From Pseudoflavonifractor sp. MSJ-37 (lineage in GTDB: Bacteria > Bacillota > Clostridia > Oscillospirales > Oscillospiraceae): a stretch of DNA of 64,000 nt. The position numbers and the translations under genes were made by a program. The stretch lies in assembly GCF_018917965.1 (NCBI RefSeq), contig NZ_JAHLPP010000005.1:62001-126000 (forward strand). The letters are read 5' to 3'. Of the stretch, positions 43,623 through 54,050 are shown one piece after another. A model generated the notes under the pieces. The model was not told the origin of the DNA and made no database searches. It was given only the letters and a program-made list of their open reading frames with translations. The first letter of the stretch is position 1. The number at the start of each line of letters is the position of its first letter.

Positions 43623-46600
43623 ATGACGAAACGGATGAAGCGGGCGGCGGCCGCGTTCCTGGCCCTGACCATGCTGACCGGCACCGCCGCCTCGGCCTCG
43701 GACGCACTGGGCCACGATATCCACAGCGGCGGCGTGGGGCTGGCCCCCGGCACCGGCGTCGATTTCGATATCTTCTGGAGCGACACCTATTCCGACCTGC
43801 GCACCGAGAACTACCTCAGCTATGCCCCCAGCCGGGACGTGATCCCCACCATGGCCTACGGCTGGTACCTGACCAGCCGGGACACCCTCACCGGCATGGC
43901 CAAACGGCTGGAAGATCAGGGCAAGCGAGTGGTGGGCGGCATCAACGGTGGCTACTACTCCTTCTCCACCGGCGCCCCGGACGGGATCGTCATCTCCGAC
44001 GGGGTCCTCCGCTCCGCCCCCTCGGCGGACAGCGCCTCCGGCAGCGGCGGCTGGTACTGGGGCATCGGCTTCCAGGAGGACGGTTCCGCCTTCATCGGCC
44101 AGCCCAAGATCTCGATCCGGGCTACCTTCCACGGCGCCGCCCACAGCGTCACCGGCGGTCTGAACAAGGTCCGGGGCGAGACCAACGGCTATGTCCTGCT
44201 GAACAGTGACTTCGCCACCACCACCCAGAACACCAGCCCCGGCGTGGACGTGATCCTCACCCCCGTCACCACCAACGTGGGCCAGACCGTGGCCCGGGAG
44301 GACGGGATCCAGCTCACCCAGTCTGACGCCCCTACGGTCATGGGCCGCATGAGCTTCACCGTGGACAAGGTACAGGACTCCAGCTCCGCCATCGCCATCC
44401 CGGCGGGCAAGTATGTCCTCACCGTCAACAACAAGAGCGGCGCCGCCTCCACCTCCGCCCTGAAGGCCCTCAGCCCCGGCGACACAGTAGACATCGACTT
44501 CACCTCTCCGGACAGCCGCTGGGCCGACGCGGTGGAGGCCACCGGCGCCCCCAGCCGTCTGGTGAAGGACGGCGCCGTGGACTCCGCCAGCTTCAGCGGC
44601 GACTCCAACGCCAAGACCCGCCGGGCCCGCACCGCCATCGGCATCAAGCCCGACGGCACCGTCCTTTTCTACACCATCGACGGCGAACAGTCCGGCTACA
44701 GCGTGGGCTGTACCCTCCAGCAGGTGGCCATGCGCCTGATCGAGCTGGGCTGTACTGAGGCCGTGGCCCTGGACGGCGGCGGCTCCACCACTCTGGGCGC
44801 TACCTATCCCGGCCAGAGCACCCTGGGGGTGGTCAACAAGCCATCCGGCGGGAGCCAGCGCTCCAACAGCACCGCCCTCTTCCTGACCACCACCCTCTCC
44901 GCCACCGGGACGCTGGGGTCCTACTATGTGAAGCCCAGCGACGCCATGGTCCTGTCCGGCAGCTCCGTCCAGCTCTCGGCCACGCCGCTGGACACCGCCT
45001 ACTATCCCATGACCAGCTCTGAGCCGGTGGACTGGTATATCCAAAACGGAGACGGCATCGTCACTGCCGACGGTCTCTTCACCGCCGGGAGCGAGAGCGG
45101 CACCACTCAGGTCACCGCCGCCAGCGGCAAGGTATCCGGCACCACCACCATGACCGTGGTCAAGACCCCCCAGACCATCACCGTCAGCAATGCCGCCACC
45201 GGCAAGACCGTCACCAGCCTCGACGCCGCCCCCAAACAGCAGGTGGACCTGAAGGCCAGCGCCACCTACCGGAAGCTGGCCCTGGTCTCCCAGGACACCA
45301 GCTATACCTGGACCTGCACCCCAGCGGTGGGCACCATCGACCCCAACGGTGTGTTCACCGCCGCCAGCAGCGCCGCCTCCGGTTCCATCACCGTCAGCGC
45401 CGGCGGCAAGAGCATCTCCATCCCCGTCAGCATCGCCGGACACACCCGTGGACTGGAGAACTTCGAGGAGGGCGTGTCCGCCTTCTCCTCCACCAGCTCC
45501 GCCTCCCTCTCCGTGGAGACGGCCCAGAGCTATGTGAAATACGGCCGCCAGAGCGCCAGGCTCACCTATGATGTCTCCTCCGGCTCCGTCCGGGTGGACA
45601 GCGCCCTGGAGCTGGCCGACGGCGAGACCCAGCTCAGCCTGTGGGTGTACGGCGATCGGTCCGGTAACGTCCTCAGCGCCCAGTTCACCGGCAGCGACGG
45701 GGAGCAGAGCGTCCCCCTGACCGCTCTGGACTTCTCCGGCTGGAAGGCCGTCAGCGTCCCGATCCCCGCCGGGGCGTCCACCCTGTCCGGGATCGGCGTC
45801 ACCGGAGGCGGCTCCACTCCCACCGGCACGGTGTGGCTGGATCAGCTCGCCACCGCCAACCAGCAGGTGACGGACACCACCGCTCCCACTGTGACGGTGA
45901 AGCGCTCCGGCACCCAGCTCACCGCCTCCGTCTCCGACAACTTGACCAAATATGTCCCCGCCTCCTATGTGACCGTCACTTATGACGGCAAGGCCATCGA
46001 CAAGACCTGGAACGCCGGGACCGCTTCCCTCACCGCCACGCTCCCCGCCTCCGAGGGGAAGGCCCACCGGATCACCGTCACCGCCAGCGATGCCGCCGGC
46101 AACCTGGCCCGGTCCTCGGTGGACATCGCCCCCGACGCGGACTATGCCAACGTGTTCGCCGACATGGACGGCCACTGGGGTGCCAAGGCCGCCTCCTACC
46201 TCTACACCTCCGGCGTCACCTCCGGCACCGGCGAGGCGGGCTCTACCCTGACCTACGCCCCCGACCGGAACATCACCCGGGGCGAGTTCTTCGCCCTGAC
46301 TGCCCGCTGGCTCGGGCTGGATCTGGACCAGTACGCCGGCACGGCCCTCCCCTTCGCCGACGCGGACCAGGCCCCTGCCTGGGCCCTGCCCGAGATCCGG
46401 GCCATGTACGCTCTGGGCATCCTCAGCGGCAGTGAGAGCGGCGGGAAGCTCTATCTGAACGCCGGGGCCAACATCAGCCGGGTGGAGGTCATGACCATCC
46501 TGGGCCGCACGCAGGCCAAGGGCTATCCCACCCCTGCCCTCACCGCCTCGGACGCCTCCAGCGTGCCCGCCTGGGCGGCGGACTATGTCCGCTCCCTGGT

Positions 46601-46697
46601 GGGGCAGGGCGTGGTCTCCGGCTACGGCGGGAAGATCTCTCCCAACAAGACCATCACCCGGGCTGAGGTGGCCGCCATGCTCTACGCGATGGACTGA
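43623..46697 (+). CDS. Secreted phosphodiester glycosidase (NAGPA-like) with Ig-like and SLH domains
   Basis: A 1024-residue exported protein. It has a signal peptide (MTKRMKRAAAAFLALTML) and a NAGPA-type phosphodiester glycosidase domain at about 50-430 with VVGGINGGYYSF, RTAIGIKPDGTVLF and TEAVALDGGGSTTL. Bacterial Ig-like units follow (about 440-610), then a beta-sandwich with VWLDQLAT near 745, an Ig/cadherin-like segment, and SLH units at about 838-1024 (NVFADMDGHWGAKAASYLYTSGV, LGILSGSESGG, ITRAEVAAMLYAMD). Family members act on phosphodiester-linked sugars in surface polymers. SLH units should anchor it to the wall. Confidence 0.92.
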   Translation: MTKRMKRAAAAFLALTMLTGTAASASDALGHDIHSGGVGLAPGTGVDFDIFWSDTYSDLRTENYLSYAPSRDVIPTMAYGWYLTSRDTLTGMAKRLEDQGKRVVGGINGGYYSFSTGAPDGIVISDGVLRSAPSADSASGSGGWYWGIGFQEDGSAFIGQPKISIRATFHGAAHSVTGGLNKVRGETNGYVLLNSDFATTTQNTSPGVDVILTPVTTNVGQTVAREDGIQLTQSDAPTVMGRMSFTVDKVQDSSSAIAIPAGKYVLTVNNKSGAASTSALKALSPGDTVDIDFTSPDSRWADAVEATGAPSRLVKDGAVDSASFSGDSNAKTRRARTAIGIKPDGTVLFYTIDGEQSGYSVGCTLQQVAMRLIELGCTEAVALDGGGSTTLGATYPGQSTLGVVNKPSGGSQRSNSTALFLTTTLSATGTLGSYYVKPSDAMVLSGSSVQLSATPLDTAYYPMTSSEPVDWYIQNGDGIVTADGLFTAGSESGTTQVTAASGKVSGTTTMTVVKTPQTITVSNAATGKTVTSLDAAPKQQVDLKASATYRKLALVSQDTSYTWTCTPAVGTIDPNGVFTAASSAASGSITVSAGGKSISIPVSIAGHTRGLENFEEGVSAFSSTSSASLSVETAQSYVKYGRQSARLTYDVSSGSVRVDSALELADGETQLSLWVYGDRSGNVLSAQFTGSDGEQSVPLTALDFSGWKAVSVPIPAGASTLSGIGVTGGGSTPTGTVWLDQLATANQQVTDTTAPTVTVKRSGTQLTASVSDNLTKYVPASYVTVTYDGKAIDKTWNAGTASLTATLPASEGKAHRITVTASDAAGNLARSSVDIAPDADYANVFADMDGHWGAKAASYLYTSGVTSGTGEAGSTLTYAPDRNITRGEFFALTARWLGLDLDQYAGTALPFADADQAPAWALPEIRAMYALGILSGSESGGKLYLNAGANISRVEVMTILGRTQAKGYPTPALTASDASSVPAWAADYVRSLVGQGVVSGYGGKISPNKTITRAEVAAMLYAMD

Positions 46698-46837
46698 CCC
46701 CCCATCCCTCTTGGACGCCGGTCTCCCGGCCCTGTTTCGAGTGTCCCGCGACAGAGCCCTGAGGCCGGCGTCCTGCTATCTTTCCCATACGACTGCGCGG
46801 ACCGGCTCCATGCCCGAAGTGCCAAGAGGTGTCTTTT

Positions 46838-47713
46838 ATGATCTGTGAACAATGTCCCCGCCGGTGCCGGGCCCTGCGGACCGAGACCGAAGGGGAGGGC
46901 CTGTGCCGGATGCCCGCCCGGCCGGTGGTGGCCCGGGCCGCCCTCCATATGTGGGAGGAGCCGCCCCTCTCCGGCACCCGCGGGGCCGGGACCGTGTTCT
47001 TCTCCGGCTGTTCTCTGGGGTGCGTGTTCTGCCAGAACGACGCCATCAGCCATCAGGACTTCGGCAAAGCTGTCTCCGAGGAGCGGCTCCGGGCCATCTT
47101 CCTGGAGCTGATCGCCCAGGGGGCCCACAACATCGACCTGGTGGACCCCACCCACTTCGCCCATGTCCTGCGGCGGGTACTGGCCGAGCCCCTGCCCGTG
47201 CCGGTGATCTGGAACTCCGGCGGCTACGACCGGGTGGAGACCCTCCGCTCCATGGAGGGCCTGGTCCAGATCTACCTGCCCGACCTGAAATACAGCCGGT
47301 CCGAGACGGCGGAGCGCTACTCCGGCGCGGCGGACTATCCGGAGGCCGCCAAGGCCGCCATCCTGGAGATGTTTCGCCAGACCGGTCCCTGCGTCTACGG
47401 GCCGGACGGTCTGCTGGAGCGGGGCGTGATCGTCCGCCACCTCCTCCTCCCCGGCCGGCTGGCGGAGGCCAAGGAGGTCATGGACTGGATCTCCGAGCAG
47501 TTCCAGCCGGGGGAGGTCCTCTTCTCCCTCATGAGCCAGTACGTCCCCTGGGCCCGGGCTCAGGAGTTCCCGGAGATCGACCGGCGGGTCCGCCCCTCCG
47601 AGGCCCGGGCGGCGGCGGCCTATATGTCCGATCTGGGGCTGGAGGGCTTCGTCCAGGAGCCGGCCTCCGCTGAGAGCGCCTTCATCCCTGCCTTCGATCT
47701 GACCGGCGTTTGA
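46838..47713 (+). CDS. Radical SAM protein, pyruvate formate-lyase-activase-like
   Basis: A 291-residue protein. It starts with a Cys-rich MICEQCPRRC segment, then the radical SAM motif CSLGCVFC near residue 63, with GTVFFSGC upstream of it and a TIM-barrel remainder containing IYLPDLKY and HLLLPG. It resembles the uncharacterised PflA-like group (COG1313), in which the partner is unknown. No glycyl-radical enzyme is next to it. The start at 46838 follows AAGAGGT; a GTG at 46829 is part of that site. It may share a transcript with the MATE gene. Confidence 0.88.
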   Translation: MICEQCPRRCRALRTETEGEGLCRMPARPVVARAALHMWEEPPLSGTRGAGTVFFSGCSLGCVFCQNDAISHQDFGKAVSEERLRAIFLELIAQGAHNIDLVDPTHFAHVLRRVLAEPLPVPVIWNSGGYDRVETLRSMEGLVQIYLPDLKYSRSETAERYSGAADYPEAAKAAILEMFRQTGPCVYGPDGLLERGVIVRHLLLPGRLAEAKEVMDWISEQFQPGEVLFSLMSQYVPWARAQEFPEIDRRVRPSEARAAAAYMSDLGLEGFVQEPASAESAFIPAFDLTGV

Positions 47714-47774
47714 CCCCCGTTCCCGATAACGTTTCGTCATTTTCCCCGCGACTTCAACGAGGAGGAATGCGTTT

Positions 47775-49196
47775 ATGCCCTCTGGACTTCTGGACCGCGA
47801 GCACCGGATGCGCACCATGTGGCAGCTCTCCTGGCCCGCCATCATCGAACAGCTCCTGGCTACCATGGTCAGCTATGCGGATACCGCTATGGTGGGCGCT
47901 CTGGGGGCGGAGGCCACCGCCGCCGTGTCGGTGAACGCCTCCTCCATCTGGCTCGTCAACGGCATCCTGGCCGGGGTGGGGGTGGGCTACTCCGTGCAGG
48001 TGTCCAACGCCATCGGCGCCCAGGATGACCACCGGGCCCGCCGGGTCATCCGGCAGGGGATCCTGGCCTCCGCCGTGTGCGGCCTCCTCTCTCTGGTGCT
48101 GTTCCAGCTCCTAGCGGGACATATCCCCGTCTGGCTGGGGGCGGAGGCCTCCGTGCGCCCTGCCGCCACCGCCTATCTGCGCTGCTACGCCCTTTGTCTG
48201 CCGTTCTGTGCCTCCAGCGCGATCTTCTCCGCCATCCTCCGGTGCATGGGCAACACCAAGACGCCGCTGGTCTTCAACTTCTCCGCCAATCTGATCAACC
48301 TGGTCTTCAACTTCCTCCTGATCTATGAGACCCGCACCGTCTCCCTGTTCGGGGCGGCTGTGACGGTGCCGGGGGCGGGGCTCGGGGTGGCCGGTGCGGC
48401 CATCGCCTCCGCCATCGCCTGGACCTTCGCCGGCATCATGCTCCTCTATATCGGCATCCATCAGGGAGACCGCTATCGGGTCCGGTTCCGGGAGGGCTTC
48501 CGGCCCGACGCCACCATCATCCGCAAGGCGGTGGAGCTGGGCGTCCCCTCCGCGCTGGAGCGGGCCACGATCAATCTGGGCCAGCTGGCCGTCACCGCTC
48601 TGGTGGCCTCCATCGGCACCGTGGCCCTGGCCGCCCATCAGATCGCCAACACCGCCGAGGGCCTGTGCTATCTCCCGGCCTACGGCATCTCCTACGCCAG
48701 CGTGGCCCTGGTGGGCCAGTCGGTGGGGGCACGGGACAGGGAGAGCGCCAGGGCCTATGGCTCTCTCACCGCCTGGACCGGGGCCGGGATGTGCGCCGTG
48801 CTGGCCGCTCTGCTCTATCTGGGCGCGCCCGCCCTGGCTGCCCTGTTCAACTCCGATGCCGCCGTAGTGGCCGAGTCCGCCCGGATGCTGCGGATCGTCT
48901 GCTTCGCCGAGCCACTGTTCGCCGTCTCCATCGTCCTGTCCAGCAACCTGCGGGGGGCCCACGACGTGGGCTATCCCATGATCGTCGGGCTGGTGTGTAT
49001 GTGGGGCGTGCGGATCGTGCTGGCTCCCATCTTCGTCCACCGCTTCCATCTGGGGCTGGCAGGCGTCTGGACCGCCATGAGCATCGACCTGATGCTCCGG
49101 GGCGTGCTGTGCGCCCTGCGCTGGCACCGGGGCCGGTGGATCCATATCTCCGGCCTGGACCGGCCCCTCCCGGCGGAGGGGGAGTCCGAGTCTTAA
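47775..49196 (+). CDS. MATE-family multidrug efflux transporter
   Basis: A 473-residue membrane protein with about twelve helices, exporting drugs or cationic compounds with Na+ or H+ antiport. The family start WQLSWPAIIEQLLATMVSYADTAMVG and the central region with GVPSALERATINLGQLAVTAL and AAHQIANTAEG are clear. The C-terminal hydrophilic tail is short. The start has GAGGAGG 9 bases upstream. No regulator gene adjoins it. The 254-base gap to pyc holds a promoter but no gene. Confidence 0.93.
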   Translation: MPSGLLDREHRMRTMWQLSWPAIIEQLLATMVSYADTAMVGALGAEATAAVSVNASSIWLVNGILAGVGVGYSVQVSNAIGAQDDHRARRVIRQGILASAVCGLLSLVLFQLLAGHIPVWLGAEASVRPAATAYLRCYALCLPFCASSAIFSAILRCMGNTKTPLVFNFSANLINLVFNFLLIYETRTVSLFGAAVTVPGAGLGVAGAAIASAIAWTFAGIMLLYIGIHQGDRYRVRFREGFRPDATIIRKAVELGVPSALERATINLGQLAVTALVASIGTVALAAHQIANTAEGLCYLPAYGISYASVALVGQSVGARDRESARAYGSLTAWTGAGMCAVLAALLYLGAPALAALFNSDAAVVAESARMLRIVCFAEPLFAVSIVLSSNLRGAHDVGYPMIVGLVCMWGVRIVLAPIFVHRFHLGLAGVWTAMSIDLMLRGVLCALRWHRGRWIHISGLDRPLPAEGESES

Positions 49197-49299
49197 GAGG
49201 ACCCTGCAAGTCCCCCTTGTCAAGTCTGCCGAGGGGAGCGCAGAGCGCCCGCTGTTTTCCTGTCCCTTCCGCCAAAAATGCAATTTACAGCAAAAACGA

Positions 49300-49328
49300 T
49301 TGCAAAATCAAAGCCCGTGTATTATAAT
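49300..49328 (+). promoter_or_regulatory. Promoter of pyc
   Basis: TTGCAA (49300-49305), 17-bp spacer, TATAAT (49323-49328), about 120 bases before the start. Confidence 0.7.
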
Positions 49329-49450
49329 CGGAATCACTTAGACCGCCGTTTTCAAGGCCCCTGCGGCTGTTTTCCTTCGTCGGGCGCTCCCGCCCCGCAG
49401 TTTTTCGCAGGGATCCCTTCATTTTAGTACGAGAAAGGACGGTATCTCCC

Positions 49451-52400
49451 ATGGCTGGACATTCCTTCGACAAAGTGCTCGTGGCGAACCGCGGCGAGAT
49501 CGCCATCCGCGTGTTCCGGGCCTGCTACGATCTTGGCCTCCACACGGTCGCGATCTACTCCAACGAGGACACCTACAGTCTCTTCCGCACCCGTGCGGAC
49601 GAGGCCTATCTCATCGGCAAGAACAAGAGCCCTCTGGGCGCTTATCTGGACATCCCCGCCATCATCGACCTGGCCAAGCGGCGCCATGTGGACGCCATCC
49701 ATCCCGGCTACGGCTTCCTGAGCGAGAACGCCGATTTCGCCAAGGCCTGTGAGGACGCGGGCATCGCCTTCATCGGTCCTTCCTCCAAGATCCTGGCCCA
49801 GATGGGCGACAAGCTCACCGCCAAGGCCATCGCCCACGCCTGCGGCGTGCCCACCATCCCCGGCTCCTCCGCCCCTCTGAAGGATGGAGACGAGGCGCTG
49901 GAGAAGGCCGTCTCCTACGGCTTCCCCGTGATCCTGAAGGCCGCCGGCGGCGGCGGCGGCCGCGGTATGCGCCGCTGTGACACGCCGGAGGAGGTCAAGC
50001 CCGCCTTCGAGCTGGTGAAGAGCGAGGCCAAGAAAGCCTTCGGCAACGAGGACATCTTCATCGAGAAGTATCTGGTGGAGCCCAAGCATATCGAGGTCCA
50101 GATCCTGGCCGACCAGTACGGCAACGTGGTCCATCTGGGCGAGCGTGACTGCTCTCTCCAGCGCCGCTATCAGAAGGTCGTGGAGTTCGCCCCCGCCTGG
50201 TCCGTGTCCGAAAAGACCCGCCAGGCCCTGTATGAGGACGCTGTGAAGGTGGCCAAGCACGTGGGCTACGTCTCCGCCGGCACCGTGGAGTTCCTGGTGG
50301 ACAAGAACGGCGACCACTACTTCATCGAGATGAACCCCCGCATCCAGGTGGAACACACCGTCACCGAGATGGTCACCGGTGTGGACCTGGTCCGGGCCCA
50401 GATCCTGATCGCCGAGGGCCAGCCCCTCTCCGTGCCTGAGATCGGCATGGCCAAGCAGTCCGACCTGAAGATGGACGGCTTCGCGATCCAGTGCCGCGTC
50501 ACCACCGAGGACCCGGCCAACAACTTTGCCCCCGACACCGGCAAGATCACCTCCTACCGCTCCAGCGGCGGCTTCGGCGTCCGTCTGGACGGCGGCAACG
50601 CCTACACCGGCGCGGTGATCTCCCCCTACTATGACTCCCTGCTGGTCAAGGTCACCTCCTGGGACCGGACCTTCGACGCCGTGTGCCGCAAGGCCCTCCG
50701 CGCCATCAGCGAGGAGCACGTCCGGGGCGTCAAGACCAACATCCCCTTCGTCACCAACATCCTGAACCACCCCACCTTCCGGGCCGGCAAGTGCCACACC
50801 AAGTTCATCGATGAGACGCCCGAGCTCTTCGAGCTGGAGAACAGCCGCGACCGCGCCACCAAGGTGCTCAAGTACATCGCCCAGATCCAGGTGGACGATC
50901 CCTCCGCCGAGCGGAAGCAGCTGGACATCCCCCGCTTCCCCGCCTTCGCGCACACGCCGCCCCAGACTACCGGCCTCAAGCAGCTTCTGGACCAGAAGGG
51001 GCCCGAGGCCGTGCGGGACTGGGTGCGGGATCAGAAGAAGCTCCTCATCACCGACACCACCATGCGGGATGCCCATCAGTCCCTCCTCTCCACCCGGGTG
51101 CGTACCCGCGATATGCTGAAGGGCGCCGAGGGCACCGCTGAGATCCTGAACGACTGCTTCTCTCTGGAGATGTGGGGCGGCGCCACCTTCGACGTGGCCT
51201 ACCGCTTCCTGCACGAGTCCCCCTGGGAGCGGCTGGAGCTCCTGCGGGAGAAGATCCCCAACATCCCCTTCCAGATGCTCCTCCGGGGCGCCAACGCCGT
51301 GGGCTACACCAACTACCCCGACAATCTGATCCGCGCCTTCGTGAAGGAGGCCGCCAAGACCGGCATCGACGTGTTCCGCGTCTTCGACTCTCTGAACTGG
51401 ATCCCCGGTATGGAGGTCGCCATGGACGAGGTGCTGAACCAGGGCAAGCTCTGTGAGGCCACCCTGTGCTACACCGGCGATATCCTGGATCCCAAGCGGG
51501 ACAAGTACACTCTGGATTACTATGTGAAGATGGCCAAGGAACTGGAGCGCCGTGGCGCCCACCTGCTGTGCATCAAGGATATGTCCGGCCTGCTGAAGCC
51601 CTACGCGGCCAAGAAGCTGGTCACCGCCCTGAAGAACGAGGTGTCCCTGCCCATCCACCTGCACACCCACGACACCTCCGGCAACCAGGTGGCCGCCTAT
51701 CTGATGGCCGCCGAGGCCGGCGTGGACATCGTGGACTGCGCCATCGACTCCATGTCCTCCATGACCAGCCAGCCCTCCCTGAACGCGGTGGTCTCCGCCC
51801 TCCAGGGCCAGGAGCGGGACACGGGCCTGGATCCCGTCAAGCTCCAGAGCCTCTCCGACTACTGGGCCGATGTGCGCCAGCGGTACAGCAAGTTCGAGGC
51901 CGGCATCAAGAACCCCTCCACCGACATCTACCGCTACGAGATGCCTGGCGGCCAGTACACTAACCTGAAGAGCCAGGTGGAGAGCCTGGGTCTGGGCAGC
52001 CAGTTCGAGGCCGTCAAGGAGATGTATGTCACCGTCAACCAGATGCTGGGCGATATCGTGAAGGTCACTCCCTCCTCCAAGATGGTGGGCGATCTGGCGA
52101 TCTTCATGGTCCAGAACCATCTGACTCCCGACAACATCGTGGAGCGGGGCGAGGCCCTGACCTTCCCCGATTCCGTGGTGTCCTACTTCAAGGGCATGAT
52201 GGGCCAGCCCGCCTGGGGCTTCCCCGAGGATCTGCAGAAGGTGGTCCTCAAGGGCGAGGAGCCCATCACCTGCCGTCCCGGTGAGCTTCTGGAGCCCATC
52301 GACTTCGAGAAGGCCCGGGAGGAGGTCTGCAAGTTCTATCCTGAGGCCTCCGACCGCTCCGTCATCTCCTGGTGCCTGTATCCCAAGGTGGTGGAGGAGT

Positions 52401-52885
52401 TCTGCCGCCACCGCAAGGAGTACGGCTACATCATGCGCATGGGCAGCCATGTGTTCTTCAACGGCATGGCCCTGGGCGAGACCAACAAGATCAACATCGA
52501 GGACGGCAAGACTCTGGTGATCAAGTACATCGGTCTGGGCGACATGAACGACGACGGCACCCGCAACGTGCAGTTCGAGCTCAACGGCATGCGCCGCGAG
52601 GTGGCCGTGCCCGACAAGAACGCCGTGGCCAGCGTCCATCACGTGACCATGGCGGATCCCTCCGACAAGAGCCAGATCGGCGCTTCCATCCCCGGCATGG
52701 TGTCCAAGGTCAGCGTCAAGCCCGGTGACACCGTGGAGGAGAACCAGGTGGTGGCCGTGATCGAGGCCATGAAGATGGAGACCAGCGTGGTGGCCCGCAA
52801 GGCCGGCACCGTGGATCAGGTCCTGATCCAGGAGGGCTCCTCCGTCAAGGCTGGCGAGCTCCTCATGACCATCAAGCTGAAATAA
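49451..52885 (+). CDS. pyc: Pyruvate carboxylase
   Basis: Biotin enzyme that carboxylates pyruvate to oxaloacetate, an anaplerotic step. The 1144-residue single chain has the biotin carboxylase domain (1-450) with KVLVANRGEIAIRVFRA, GYGFLSENADFA and EMNPRIQVEHTVTEM; the carboxyltransferase barrel (about 530-800) with DTTMRDAHQSLLSTRVRT and HLHTHDTSGNQ; a tetramerisation/allosteric region; and the C-terminal biotin carrier with the lysine in VIEAMKMETSVV. The length and order fit the full-length bacterial enzyme. The start has AAAGGACGG upstream. Single-gene unit. Confidence 0.97.
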   Translation: MAGHSFDKVLVANRGEIAIRVFRACYDLGLHTVAIYSNEDTYSLFRTRADEAYLIGKNKSPLGAYLDIPAIIDLAKRRHVDAIHPGYGFLSENADFAKACEDAGIAFIGPSSKILAQMGDKLTAKAIAHACGVPTIPGSSAPLKDGDEALEKAVSYGFPVILKAAGGGGGRGMRRCDTPEEVKPAFELVKSEAKKAFGNEDIFIEKYLVEPKHIEVQILADQYGNVVHLGERDCSLQRRYQKVVEFAPAWSVSEKTRQALYEDAVKVAKHVGYVSAGTVEFLVDKNGDHYFIEMNPRIQVEHTVTEMVTGVDLVRAQILIAEGQPLSVPEIGMAKQSDLKMDGFAIQCRVTTEDPANNFAPDTGKITSYRSSGGFGVRLDGGNAYTGAVISPYYDSLLVKVTSWDRTFDAVCRKALRAISEEHVRGVKTNIPFVTNILNHPTFRAGKCHTKFIDETPELFELENSRDRATKVLKYIAQIQVDDPSAERKQLDIPRFPAFAHTPPQTTGLKQLLDQKGPEAVRDWVRDQKKLLITDTTMRDAHQSLLSTRVRTRDMLKGAEGTAEILNDCFSLEMWGGATFDVAYRFLHESPWERLELLREKIPNIPFQMLLRGANAVGYTNYPDNLIRAFVKEAAKTGIDVFRVFDSLNWIPGMEVAMDEVLNQGKLCEATLCYTGDILDPKRDKYTLDYYVKMAKELERRGAHLLCIKDMSGLLKPYAAKKLVTALKNEVSLPIHLHTHDTSGNQVAAYLMAAEAGVDIVDCAIDSMSSMTSQPSLNAVVSALQGQERDTGLDPVKLQSLSDYWADVRQRYSKFEAGIKNPSTDIYRYEMPGGQYTNLKSQVESLGLGSQFEAVKEMYVTVNQMLGDIVKVTPSSKMVGDLAIFMVQNHLTPDNIVERGEALTFPDSVVSYFKGMMGQPAWGFPEDLQKVVLKGEEPITCRPGELLEPIDFEKAREEVCKFYPEASDRSVISWCLYPKVVEEFCRHRKEYGYIMRMGSHVFFNGMALGETNKINIEDGKTLVIKYIGLGDMNDDGTRNVQFELNGMRREVAVPDKNAVASVHHVTMADPSDKSQIGASIPGMVSKVSVKPGDTVEENQVVAVIEAMKMETSVVARKAGTVDQVLIQEGSSVKAGELLMTIKLK

Positions 52886-52937
52886 GCAGACCCCCGCAGG
52901 CCCCCGGGCCTCGTTAGGAACCCTTTCGACAGCAAGC

Positions 52938-53012
52938 CAGCGCGGCCTCTGACATCCAAAATGGTGTCAGGGGCCGCGCTGTTTTGCCAGATGGGCGATC
53001 CTGTGGTATGAT
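52938..53012 (+). terminator. Terminator after pyc overlapping the next promoter
   Basis: Long stem (about 52938-52955 with 52964-52981), then GTTTT. The promoter of the next gene starts in its tail: TTGCCA (52984-52989), 17-bp spacer, TATGAT (53007-53012). Confidence 0.75.
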
Positions 53013-53047
53013 AGGATAGAATATCGTGTGGAATGGAGGACCTCTTT

Positions 53048-54001
53048 ATGATCGACGCATTGGTGCTGGCCCCCTGCCGGCCCCACATCCGGGAGCGGCT
53101 GGAGCGGGACTTCGCCGGGACCTACCGCTTCGCCTTCCGCTCTCCGGAGGATCTGGACCAGCTCCCCACCGCGGAGGTGGTGATCGGCGAGCCCCCGGTG
53201 GAGGCCCTCTCCGCTGCCAGGCGGCTGAGATGGGTCCAGATGACCTGGGCCGGGACCGATCTCTACACCCGCCATCCCGGCTTTCCGGCGGAGGTGGTCC
53301 TGACCAACGGCTCTGGGGCCTACGGCCGGACGATCTCCGAGTATGTGATCGGCGCCATCCTGGCCCACTACCGGAACCTGCCCCGCTACTGGGACCAGCA
53401 GAAGCAGGGCCTGTGGCGGGACGCCGGGGCGGAGCGCTGTCTGGACGGCCGGACCGTGCTGATCCTGGGGGCCGGGGACCTGGGCCGGCAGGTGGCCAAA
53501 AAGCTCCGTGCCTTCGACACCGTGACCCTTGGCGTGAAGCGCACGGTCACAGGTCCTGTGGAGGGCTTCGACCGGCTCTATCCCATCTCCGAGCTGGACT
53601 GGGCGCTCCCGGAGGCCCAGGTGGTGATCGGCTGTCTCCCCAACACCGATGAGACGATCGGTCTGCTGGACGGCCGGCGTCTGCGGCTCATGCGGCCCGA
53701 CGCCCTGCTGGTCAACGTGGGCCGGGGGAAGCTGATCGTCACCGACGACCTGGTGGAGGTCCTCCGCTCCGGGCACCTGTCCGGGGCGGCGCTGGACGTG
53801 ACCGAGCCGGAGCCTCTCCCGGCGGATCACCCCCTCTGGAGCCTGCCCAACGTGACCATCACCCCCCACGTCTCCGGGCCCAGCTTCCACCACGATCTGG
53901 GCACCGAGGAGCGGATCTGGGCCCTCTGCGCCGACAACCTCCACCGCTATGCCGCCGGGGAACCGCTGGCCCATGTGGTAGACCTGGTCCGCGGTTATTG
54001 A
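53048..54001 (+). CDS. D-2-hydroxyacid dehydrogenase (copy 1)
   Basis: A 317-residue NAD(P)-dependent oxidoreductase reducing a 2-keto acid. It has the nucleotide-binding GAGDLGRQVAKKLRA near residue 140, the catalytic Arg in NVGRGKL, Glu in TEPEPLPADHPLW and His in ITPHVSG. Start at 53048 follows GGAGG; a longer frame starting at 53033 has none. Next to a paralogue (54051-55007). Substrate not assigned; glyoxylate/hydroxypyruvate reductases and phosphoglycerate dehydrogenase belong to the same family. Confidence 0.92.
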   Translation: MIDALVLAPCRPHIRERLERDFAGTYRFAFRSPEDLDQLPTAEVVIGEPPVEALSAARRLRWVQMTWAGTDLYTRHPGFPAEVVLTNGSGAYGRTISEYVIGAILAHYRNLPRYWDQQKQGLWRDAGAERCLDGRTVLILGAGDLGRQVAKKLRAFDTVTLGVKRTVTGPVEGFDRLYPISELDWALPEAQVVIGCLPNTDETIGLLDGRRLRLMRPDALLVNVGRGKLIVTDDLVEVLRSGHLSGAALDVTEPEPLPADHPLWSLPNVTITPHVSGPSFHHDLGTEERIWALCADNLHRYAAGEPLAHVVDLVRGY

Positions 54002-54050
54002 GCTCAAATCGTATTTTTGCATCTTATTTATACCGATAGGAGTCATTTTT

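Noticed and set aside
43617-46175. Long minus-strand frame opposite the phosphodiester glycosidase
   Set aside because: Low-complexity Gly/His/Ala composition; the coding strand has clear domains.
49424-52642. Very long open frame on the minus strand opposite pyc
   Set aside because: It is His/Leu/Gly-rich with no domain, as expected from the antisense of a high-GC gene. The plus strand encodes a clear pyruvate carboxylase.
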